NCBI RefSeq assembly: GCF_963576615.1
Contig: NC_088711.1
Location: 16,710,182 to 16,774,181 of the forward strand
Length of the DNA: 64,000 nt
Reading direction: 5' to 3'
Source: Watersipora subatra
Taxonomy: Eukaryota; Bryozoa; Gymnolaemata; Cheilostomatida; Watersiporidae
Under the pieces are notes generated by a model. The model had not been told where the DNA came from. It made no database searches and was given only the letters and a program-made list of their open reading frames with translations. Made by a program: the position numbers and the translations under genes. Shown in pieces: positions 27,201 through 39,200 of this stretch; the first letter of the stretch is position 1; each line of letters opens with the position of its first letter.

Positions 27201-30200
27201 TCTAATAATGCTATGAATACATTTAAAAATCCATTCGTGAAATCTGAGAGGATTAGGAGTTCATGTAGGATTAGCTATATAGATAGGCAGATATTAACTT
27301 TAAATACACCAGTTAATGCTGTTGAAAGTAAATTATACGATGAGAAAAAAAATAGAAAATAGTAAAGTAAAATTGTGCCTATTGAAAAAAACTCTTTTTG
27401 TATGACTCTGTTCTATAATGTGGATCGGCAAATTGTTGGTGTCTGGTAAAAGGTGTAGTGGATTTTTTGAGGAAGTAGGAATATAATGGATGGTCAGGCA
27501 GATTGGAAATACGATTTTAGTATTTTAAACAGTAAATATCTAAAAATGCGTTTAGCTACTCAGTATTAAAGGCATTTAGACTTTGATCATAACTGTCCGT
27601 ATCAGGTGGCACCCTAAAACATGATTATTGAAGGCGTTCTGATTTTGCTTTATTAGTCTTTCGTACAAAGAGATATCAGCTTAGAGCAGCATCTGACAAA
27701 GTAGACATATATGATTTTGGTAAAAGAGCGATACACCTTTTCGTTAGCAAAATCTTCACTCAATAAAGCTAATATCATTGCAGCTGTTTCATTTTTGGCA
27801 TCATTTTATGAATCTATATGTATATATACATGTATATGTATATATATTTCAGTGTTTGTCTGTATTTTATCTGTCTGTCCGGGTGTCCAGTTATAGCGAT
27901 GAAGTTTTGGGAATGAAAAATTTACTTTGCACTGAATTTGCACTTAGAACCTTCATTCCGGAGACAGGCATTTATCCAATACACTACGCTGTCTAACTGG
28001 CTATACTATGTAATAGATTGTGCACATGTTTATTACACATTCAAATCTTTCATGGCTTCACGCTTAACACTTCAGCTAGTGTGCCGTGTAAATCCTTACC
28101 AAAAAAAAACTATGTGCCCATCCGTGGAGAAAAATACCTAAACTTGCATGGCCAACAGGACTATTGCAATCTGGGTAGAGCTGGAGTTGGCACTGCAGCA
28201 GGCACAGTGTGAAATACACAAAAACAAACACAGTAGACAGAAACAAACACAGTACACATAAATAAACAAACACTTTCATTTGAAAGTTGGAAAGGTAAAT
28301 GTTGTATATGTTGATTAAAAGGAAATTTTCTGTGCAAAACTTCTTTTATTACCCGTGCAACACCAAGCATTTCTTGCATTCTTTTGCATTAGCATTTTGC
28401 TGTAAGCTTTTTTCTATATTAAATAAACAAAATTGACTAGTTTAAATGCTAAACAGAGCAAGTTACTCTTAACAGACTGTAAGATTGGGTACAGACTCAT
28501 ACATTGTTCAGTATCTACTACTTCATTGATTGAGTAAAATTAGATATACTCATTCTGTGGAGTCTGCATGAGTGGACAACTTCTACAGGACCATCAGACA
28601 AATGGCAATTTGGGTTTTAGTTTTTTCTCTTGTTGTCAAACAATAATGCTACGAGCTACTCTTAAATATATTGCTAATCAATATTTTAATGTTTTGTAGT
28701 ATTTAATAGAATAAAACAAATAGTTCTGAAATTCCTAATAAAGTTTAGAATATTAGCTCAGCATTTTCATGAAGAATATTGAAATCATAATATGTATCAC
28801 TAAAATATTTTTCATCTCCAGTTATGATGCCATCCTATCAAAAGGCAAATGTTCAGAACGTACATTCAATTTTGTTTTCTTTATGTTTTTATAAATGGTC
28901 CTCATACTATGCAGGTATTTTCAAGCGCCTAAAAAATCCCTTTATAGCTAGTAACTTTTCATTTTGGTCATAAAAGGTTGACATAAATTATTCTCAAGTA
29001 TGTAATTCTTCTCAAGCTTTTATGCTGCTTTTATAAATTTTTGCCATCATGTAGGTATTATTAGAACGTAGTTTCTATTCTGAAGGTCTCCTGATGTTGG
29101 TTAATTGTATTTTAATTGATTGCACTGATTATTTAGAGACAACTCGGTTTTTTTAAAAGAAATAAATTCAAACTGTGGTTAATAGCATCTACATGCGTAT
29201 GATATGTCTGCATACAGTAACTTCTGATACATGTACATGCGTATGATGTCTGCATACAGTAACTCCTGATACATGTACATGCGTATGATATGTCTGCATA
29301 CAGTAACTTCTGATACATGTACATGCGTATGATAACATGTCTGTCTGACATAACAGACAGACATGTTATGTCTGTCTGTTATGTCTGCATACAGTAACTT
29401 CTGATTACAGTTGATAAATGGCAAGATATAATTGAGTACTCAGAGACAGGTGAAGCTAAGATAAGTGGCTCAAAAGAAGCTCATCCAGTTACTTCGGCTA
29501 AAGAAAAGGTACGTTTTACTAATTTTGTGTGATATTTTATGAGGTTCAGAAGTAACCAATATTAGCATAGTATTGGTAAATGTAATCACTTCATAGCTAC
29601 ATCTGTAATATGTCATCATTTCAATGAGATTTAGTGAATGACTAAACAAGCACCTCCTTGATCAGTAGAAGTGGTTGAAGATGGTTTTACTTTTTGATAT
29701 ACTGAAATTGGTTTTACGTTTGCCAAGACTATGGGTCTAGTTTGCTGACTTCAGGACTTGCCGCTTGGAAGGGATAAGATAGCAGCACTGAATATCTGTC
29801 GCCATTTGCTGTTAGAGTTTGTCTACTCTGAGAATATTAAATGGGATGACGAGGAAACCCCTATAATTCATGGGGTTATAGAGTTCATCTTACAGTATGA
29901 CTTCCTTGTTCCACTCTTTCAAGGTACTTGCCCGATATTTCTATAGCCTTTTCTGTTCATCCTTTTTTCTATATCAGGTGTATCTGTTGACTGTCCATGT
30001 TTTTGCAATGATCTGGATTCTAGAGTTTTCTGTTGTTCTCCTGTTTAGGCTCGAGGGTCTAAACTCACGTTGTTCGTCTGTTGTAGAGTTCGGTGTTGAC
30101 TATGTCAAGGACGCGTATGGTGATATCCTTGAGGTCATCAGAAATTGGCTGGCAATTCAAAAAGCAGTCATCCAGAACTTGCTGCCCCTTGAGATGATTT

Positions 30201-33200
30201 ATAACATGCTGACTACATATACGAGTCAGTTGAGAGAAACTCCTGGTAACTTCAACACCTTGGTAAGCTGTACTCCATCATCGATATGTAGTACTTCAAC
30301 AGCTTGGTAAGCTAAACTCCATCATCGATATGTAGTACTTCAACAGCTTGGTAAGCTATACTCCATCATCGATATGTGGTACTTCAACACCTTGGTAAGC
30401 TATACTCCATCATCGATATGTAGTACTTCAACACCTTGGTAAGCTATACTCTATCATTGATATGTAGTACTTCAACACCTTGGTAAGCTGAACTCCGTCA
30501 TCGATATGTAGTCAGCATGTTTCGTGCTTGTTTTGCCGCTATTCAATGTTAGTTATACAATATATTCTATATTATGAGCGCTTTAGGATGTCTTAGACAT
30601 AACTGGATTTTGGATTATATTTGTGTATCCCTCTCAATTGTAGGAGAATTATGATAGTATTTTTCTTTGATTGAGTTACATAAGGGTATGATGGGTGGGT
30701 ATGATAGCTGACGTGGGTATGATAACTGACGTGGGTATGATAACTGGCGTGGGTATGATAGCTGACGTGGGTATGATAACTGACGTGGGTATGATAGTTG
30801 ATGTGGGTATGATAGTTGACGTGGGTATGATAACTGACGTGGGTATGATAACTGACGTGGGTATGATAACTGACGTGGGTATGATAACTGGCGTGGGTAT
30901 GATAGCTGACGTGGGTATGATAACTGACGTGGGTATGATAACTGACTCGGGTATGATAGCTGACTCGGGTATGATAACTGACTTGGGTATGATAACTGAA
31001 CACTTAAGCTATGGTAATTGAACATTTAGGCTGTGATAACTGAACAAATAGAGTAATTACCCATTTGGTCACATAATAGGTCACATAATTTATCCCATAG
31101 AGGACAACTCCAAGTCTAAATAAATGTGCAGAACTAAACAAATGCTTTCCCATACCCTATTATATGGTAGATTATATGAAAAATATATTGTCAATACTTT
31201 GACACGGGTACTCATTCAAGGTACACACGCGGGATTCAAAAACAACCTTCAATGCAGAAAAAATGCTTTTTAAGAATTGCTAGATAGGAAGTCCTAGTGA
31301 AAACCCTACCCATCTTAGGTGATAAGAAAGCGGAGTAAAGATCCTGTGCGCTTGTAATAAACTAGTGCATGTATCTTTTGTCTTATACAACCTTCTCTGA
31401 GCAAGCAAGCAAGCAAACTAGAACATCTGCTATGATATTTAATGGCACACCAGATAGATTTGATAAACGAACACCATCATCTTGGCACCTTCTCTCAAAC
31501 TGATTTGGCGCGATAATAGCATTTAGTAACCTTTAACTACATGTAATATAGTAATGCGAATTTCTATCACATACACCTTATATGATGACTAGATACTCTC
31601 AAGTTATGAATAATCGAGACTATCTGTTGGCACCCTACATGACATTCTTTAAAATGTCAGGTGTGGCTCTTCTTTCCTTATGAGTTCCTTATTTCTCTTG
31701 CAGTTTTTGTCCATGTTCAATGAAGATTCCTCGTTGACATCACAAGCAGCCATGCGTCTGTACAAGCGCATCAATCACGAAGTTGGCATCAAGAATAATC
31801 TCCACCTTGTCACTATCCTCTCCAAGACAGGTGACGGCTCCCTCCTGAGTTCTGATGCAAAGAGTAAGTATTATTGAGGCTTATGGAAAAGTTAAATGGA
31901 GTAAACAAAAGAGTTGTGGGATGATGTGGATGTTGAAGGAAGTCAGTAGTAGGCTGCAAAGGTAACCGTCGATCTCTGCGATGCATGCAGCGCTACTCAC
32001 TGGTCATGTGCGGCTTATTCACTCAATGTATGTGCTTATACTGGAGTTTCTCAACTTTGTACGCAAAAGTAGCAGAATTGCTGACGTAAGGTCTGGTTTG
32101 ATTCCTCATAAAATTCATAGTCGATTCGTAGTGTATCTACAATCATACTTCGACATACGTTCTGGAACTGATTTTGTATATCAGTGTTCTCGTATCTTAA
32201 AGCAGTATATCCTACATAAAATAACTAAAAACAAGATATTCATTCAAATACTATGAAAAACCTATCTACAAGCAAGATATTGTGTTGGAAAAACGTGTTT
32301 GTAGTTGCTGTAATTCAGTACCTACGCTCACCGAGTAGCAAATCCCTATTTAGTTGTTATGATCTGCAATAAAATGTAACATTACTATGTGCAGTACTTC
32401 ATGTAGTTCTCATTTTAGAGAGAGACATAGTAGTTAATGCTTTTGGGAAAGAGACTTGACAGCAATACGTTCAGTACACTAGACTTCTGTGATGATACGT
32501 AACAAAACAATAAACTTCAAATTTAGCTTAAATGAATTTCATTTACTAAACACACACTTGAAGCTAAGTTTTAATTTTTTACTTTTGTCTTCAATTTAAT
32601 TTTTTACCATCTGTTTTTGCTTGGTGCTTTTTGCCTCGCTTTCTCTGTAACTTTTAGCCAGCCTTTATAACACTTTTTGCAAACTGATTGAACGGAAAAG
32701 ACCGAGCGATGCTGTTCTTGAAACCAGCCTCTCGGATACTTGGCCACTTGGTGGTCACATTGAGAACCAGCGCATAGCTCGATGTTGTCTCCTATCTCAA
32801 AGTAGCAACTTGCTCAAAATTCTGCTCTTATCTCGATTTTCTCTTTGCTCTGACACTATACACCGACACTACTAAACACAAATTGACTAATCAGCATTAG
32901 CCGTGAGAAGGTTCCATATACAGTACATATCTGTAGCATATACAGTACATATCTGTGCTAACAGAGATCATCAATATCTGTGCACCATTCGTTGTTCGTG
33001 CGAAGTCCCATCGTCAGTGTACGATAGCGAATCTCAGATGAAATCTAAAATTGATTTGAGACTATATTTATTGAAAATCTGCACTTTTGGCCAATCACGG
33101 ATACATTAGTTAGTTCCTGCGCTTCCGGTGTTGACAAACAAGTTCATTTAGACACGATGCTTTGACAATGTATTGGTTATGCAAACTGCATATTTTTTTA

Positions 33201-36200
33201 GAGTCGGTGTGATATTTACCCTGTCACTGCTTTTTCATTGGTTTGCTGTAACCTAGGAAACACACTAGTAAAATATTTCTATAATAGAGTATCTCCCACA
33301 CTCATAGAATATTTCTATGGTAGAGTAACTCCCACACTAATAGAATATTTCTATGGTAGAGTAACTCCCACACTAATAGAATATTTCCATGGTAGAGTAA
33401 CTCCCACACTAATAGAATATTTCTATGGTAGAGTAACTCCCACACTAATAGAATATTTCTATGGTAAAGTAACTCCCACACTAATAGAATATTTCTATGG
33501 TAGAGTAACTCCCACACGAATAGAATATTTCTATGGCAGGGTACCTCCAGAATACGAGTGAGAAATATGCAGCTTCCGAGTGCATCTCTAACAAGTCTTA
33601 CATCTTGAGTCACAACAAGAACAACCTGGTGAAACTGTGGGAGTTGACAGGCGAGTTTATTGGTGCCCAGAAATTAGACGGTAGAATCGTCTGTGTCTGC
33701 CCACAGAGGTCTCACGCTTGCTTCCTGGCTGTCATAGAAACCGAATCAGAAGTTGGTGAAAAGTTTGCTTCGGTAAGTTGTCAGTGTATTACGGCTTTGC
33801 ATAAGTAATACTATATTTGTATAAACTGATATATGTATGCATATCGGTACATATGCACATCAATGTCTACACACCTGCACACGACAGTCAGTTTGCATAT
33901 ATATCCGTTAGCATTTAATTGTTGTTTTGTGCTAAAGTTTGGAACCTATTTTCCAATGACACATCAAGAGTTTTTACACTGTTTCCTATCACACTGTAAT
34001 ATGGGGTATGATAGCTTGAAGGTCTAGTATAGCTATGATGTGTCTTAAGGTTTTCATCATCAGACATTTTAGTAATTTAGTAGAGACATAAAGTAAAGAA
34101 ATAATAATTTGATTAATATTTAATTACAGATGCTAAATATGCCTTTTGTACATATACATATAAATAAAATAATTATAATATATAAAAAGTCTTATTTTAT
34201 AATTTATTTCAAATTATAATATACATGTATATAATTTACAACAAATTATAATAATTTATAATATATACATCTCTATAATATAAATAAATATAAATAAACT
34301 TTTGTAAATACACATTTTGTCTTTTTTTGAAGCAATGATTACTTTGCAAGTACTGTATCTGGCTGACAGTTCATTAATTTGCTGTGGATCCCATCTGTTG
34401 GCATACATCCTCACTGAATATATTGCCCAAACTGAGCAAGTTGGAAATAATTGTAGGCTTGATCAGTTGGAAATGATTAGGCTTCAAATAACTTTATTGT
34501 AAAACGAAAATGTTGAACTCATTGTAATTTTTTGTAGGTCTGGCGCATCGACAAGTTGGCACACACAAAGGTTGTTGATATCGGCTTCAGAACCATTCTC
34601 GCTGCTTGGTTTGACAACAAGGGTGAAAAGCTTGTCCTGGCTGAACAGTGTACTGTGGATGAGATGAGAGTCGTCGTCTGCCAACCTCAGACGATACAAG
34701 TCAAGATCAATGATCGCTCTATCCATGTCTTGCCGTTTAAACCTACCGTATGTTACCAATGCGTTGGCTGGTTTCTAGTTTTATAGCTTTCATGTTGTTA
34801 ACTACATTTTAGCTTTGACTTAAGATAATCTTTATTTACAAATCTTCTTACACACAATATAAAATTAGAGTGAAAATTTGTTTAAAATTTAGGTAATTTT
34901 GCTGTCTTGTGTTTTTCAAAGCTGTAGTTTGTAATTGAGTACTTACATTCGAAGTTCTCTTTTACATAGTTTGGCTTTACAGAGTTCAAATAATACTTAG
35001 CAGTGCTTCATGCCTTCATTTTTAGTTTTGGGGTCAAAAACTGTGGATTATAAGGCTTGTGTGTAGCAGCGAGAAGAGGATGCCCTGCATTCCTTATAAT
35101 TAAAGCAAAGAATTAGTGAAAAGGATGATCAAAAATGTTCGAATCAATTTTATAAAGAACATCTACAGTGATTTGGTAGTTATCATCAAGACGAAAAAGA
35201 AGTTTTTGCTAACAAATGAATCTTGGATAGAGCTAAACATGGAAAAGTGATGTGATAAAATGTAAACATATCAAACATAACATAGACATAATTATGTTAA
35301 TTTGAAGTGCACACAGTGCGAGGTAAAGTAGCTCTATGTATAATAAGCTCTATTTAATAATGTATCACCCTTCTGGACCCTGTCTTTAACTGCCCTAAAT
35401 CCCTTTTTATGGTTAAAATTTATACCATTTTCTTACATACTGCGTTACACACATTCTTAAACTGCTATCTTATCGTTAAGTTTTTGGGCAACAGATTAAA
35501 TGTCATACAGCGCACTCTTATAGAAATGTTTACTGTAACATACAACACTTCGACATACAAAGAAAACATCAGAAAGATGGCCTAATCTTTATTTGTATCT
35601 AATACAAAACATGCCTAAAATAAACTGCATCTGTTTTATTTTTCTTCATAAAGCTTTGCTGACTCATTTGGCTCATTTTTCTGTAGACCTTTTTGGACAA
35701 ATCGATAGTGGTTCCACAACGAATAGATCAGCAGCTGCTGGAGCTTATGACAAAGCATATGAGTGGAGATAAAGAAGCTCCAGATCCCACAGAACTGTCT
35801 TTCTACAAACCAACTAAAGATGGCGGAGCAGAGCTGTCAACCATTGCAGTAAGTTTTCTAAGACAGTCATTCTGCCACTAACACTCTCATGATAGGACCG
35901 GTGATGATGTCATATTGCCTGTGCTACAGACAGATCGCAATAAAATCTCATTGCCCAAAATTTTGCTTAAGGAGGCGTGACACTAGAATTTTAGCATCTA
36001 TACAGCTATGAGTTCATCATGTTAGTATTTCATGCCAAAACTAACTATAGGTTGATTTGTTGACCCTAATTTATAAGATGTAGAAATGCTGATTAATTTT
36101 GCATTTTAAATGCTAAGTATAAAATACGGTGTATCCCCATATGTAGCCAAAAATTAAACAAACCTCAGCTATTTTGTGTCCATTTGGTACAGCTCAAAGT

Positions 36201-39200
36201 GGGACATTTCACATGCGTCGATTTTTGTTGTTTGGACAAGTTTGGTAAAACTAAAATCAACTAATATTTAACTTTTTTGAGATTAAGCTGCTTCAATGGT
36301 GATATAATATTAATATTGATAGACAGCTGCATACAATAAACTAAAATTCCTTAACAATTGCGTATCTGAAGAATGAGATGGTCGCAAAAGCTTCCATAAT
36401 TTCATTAGTGATACGACATGTGATGAGGATTAGCTTATGTTAATAGTGTTCTTCACTAGCCTTGAACAGCAGAAATAGAAACAGCAACAACACACTGCAT
36501 ATATCAATAAACCTTTCAATTGAATAGATATTTGGCTAGAGAGCTATAGCGATAAGACTTCACATTTACTTGTATTACTGTTTGTGAGCAACCATATAAA
36601 ACAAGTATAAATTGCTTCATGACAAAATTGCTCTTAATGTGAAGTTGTCTGTCCCATAACCATTTTAATGAAATGTGCTAACTTAGTAACAAAGTCATGA
36701 GGTAACAGGCAGCTCTGCTTGCGTGTCAATTATGACATTGCCTGTCTATAAAATCAGATATTAGCTCGATGAATAGTATGCCATAATTTAGTAATAATAA
36801 TACAATAATAGAAATAATAATAGATAATAAAATAATAGTAATAGTAGAAATAAAAATAATAGTAATAATAGATAATAGGAATAATAGAATAATAGTATGG
36901 CATAAACTTGTATGGCCTGCCATTTGTCAGTAAGTTTAACTGGTAGTCCATATCTGAGGACTATCTTTGATTCAAATAATCTTGTATGGAGACAACTTTT
37001 ACCGTTTCTTCTTATAGGTCATCTAACGGAAGGTTTCACATACTGACTACATTGATAGAGTAAAGTAAAAGATGGTTGCGGAGCAATAAATGATGTCGGC
37101 TTTCAAAATTCGCAATTACCAGAAAAAATATTTACATTCAATTTCAATATATGGGAATGATAATAAGCGAACTAGAAAAACATTGAATGTAATGAACTGT
37201 ATTGTATGTAATGTATGAACTACATTCTCCAACATATCATTGTAGTATTGAACTTGGTGTTTGGTTTTGTCAAACACTGTGCTGAAAGCATCTAAAGATA
37301 TTATGGTGTGCAGTTTATATCGATATATGTACATATATATGTATATTATTACAAATTAATAAAAAAATTTCTGACCACAGCGGTTTTAACATAATATATG
37401 GAGTATTCATTGCTACTTACCTCAACATCGACACTGGTGACGAAAATTTTAAAATGGCTGCTGATGAACAATTTTTACTTAGAGATTTATACTTTTGTGC
37501 ATTGGGGTGGCTTGGCCTGATTTTTAAGGAAATATTTTATGGCAGATTTCACCGATAATATGGTCTGCTTTTTCAGACAAGAAAACCACTGATATTCGCG
37601 AGTCTCAAAGCTCTATGGGATGATATGCTGGACAAATTTGATGCAAAGGATGACGTGGAATATCCCAGTATGTCTAGAATTGATACACTCGTATATGTAT
37701 AGAATGTATATATTTGTAAATATGTCTGAAATACATCTATTTGGATAGACGCTAAGTTACTTTGCTATCAAAATAAAGTGCTATAATAAAAGTGCTGTCA
37801 ATTGATAAAGCATCACAGCATAGAGTTGATGAACGAAGTCATTTTTCCATTAAAATAATTCGTTTCAGAGATGCAAGCTGATTAAAAGTTTCAAGCAATC
37901 AAGTTTATGGTGATAAAGTTACCAGTTTCTTTTAAATTTTTACTGTAAATTTATTATATTCTTATAATATTATAGGAATACAACATGTTTACTTTTTATT
38001 TACTAGTGTTTATTTGTATATTTATGGTATACATATTTGTATGTTTAAAATGACTACTTATATATATTTGCTCATACATATTTTATATGTTATACTACTC
38101 CTAACACTGAGTTTGATTCATCAGACCTAGTTTAAACTAGTTTAAAGTTTCAGATGAGAGTCTTTCACCAGAAAATAAGTCAAAATTACCAAAGCATATT
38201 ATTTTCCGTCACAGTGAAGGAGACATGCTCTAATAATTTTGAATGGAAGGAGCATATCGCTAAACTGAAAATCAACCTGCTCGGCATGACATCGACGGGA
38301 GACATCCTGGTGAGTTGCAAGTACAGCGATGCTACACACAAAGTTCTCTGTTACAAGATGGAAAATGGTGCCATTGAACTGGACAATGATATAGAAATGG
38401 ATGAGCGAGCGACAATGACTCTCATGCCCACCGATGACTTCGTCTACAGCGACACTGGCTCACACAGCGGGCTCATCTCCTGGCATCTCCCCACAAACGT
38501 AAGAAATATCAATGACTTTTGCAGGTTCTTTTATTTTCAGCTCAGCAAGCGTATTACACTATCAGCTTCATCTACAAGATGAATTTGCAAAACTAAGTGA
38601 TTGTTGAAAGGAACCCTCCTCTCTTACTCTTGCGACACACAATATTCAGTTATTAGTGTATGTGCCTTGGGAGGACACACCTGAAAAACTTAGAGGCTAA
38701 ATGTTGTGAAAGGTTTTTACAGTAGACATATGGCTTGCAAAGATCATTTAATTGTCCATTTAAATGGTCGAAAGTGGATTCACTATACTTGGCATTGGCT
38801 AAGGCTGCTGTGGACTATTTTAATTTCATTTGGGTGTACATATAGCTTCAGTTTCACTCTGTTTCGTATTTTGTCTGCTTATTTTTTTGAAAAACAATAA
38901 CTTTCTTGAGAGCTATAAAAATTACTGTTTCGCTGTGATACTATTACTACAATAATAATATTATTACTAATTAATAATAATAATTAATCTTTAGGACATG
39001 CTAATATTCAAAAAGAGCTATTTATGTATTGCTCTATGTATCATGGCAATACATCTATGGATTGCTCTATATATTTAGCATACATAAATGCTAAATATAT
39101 AGAGCAATACATAAATGTATCGCTCTATATATTTAGCATACATAAGTGTTATGTATCATTCATTTATAGCGCAAGCCTCGATTAGAGTCTTATCAAATTT

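Noticed and set aside
31981-32256. 91-codon open frame
   Set aside because: It lies at the edge of a diverged dispersed repeat and has no splice borders matching the gene's phase.
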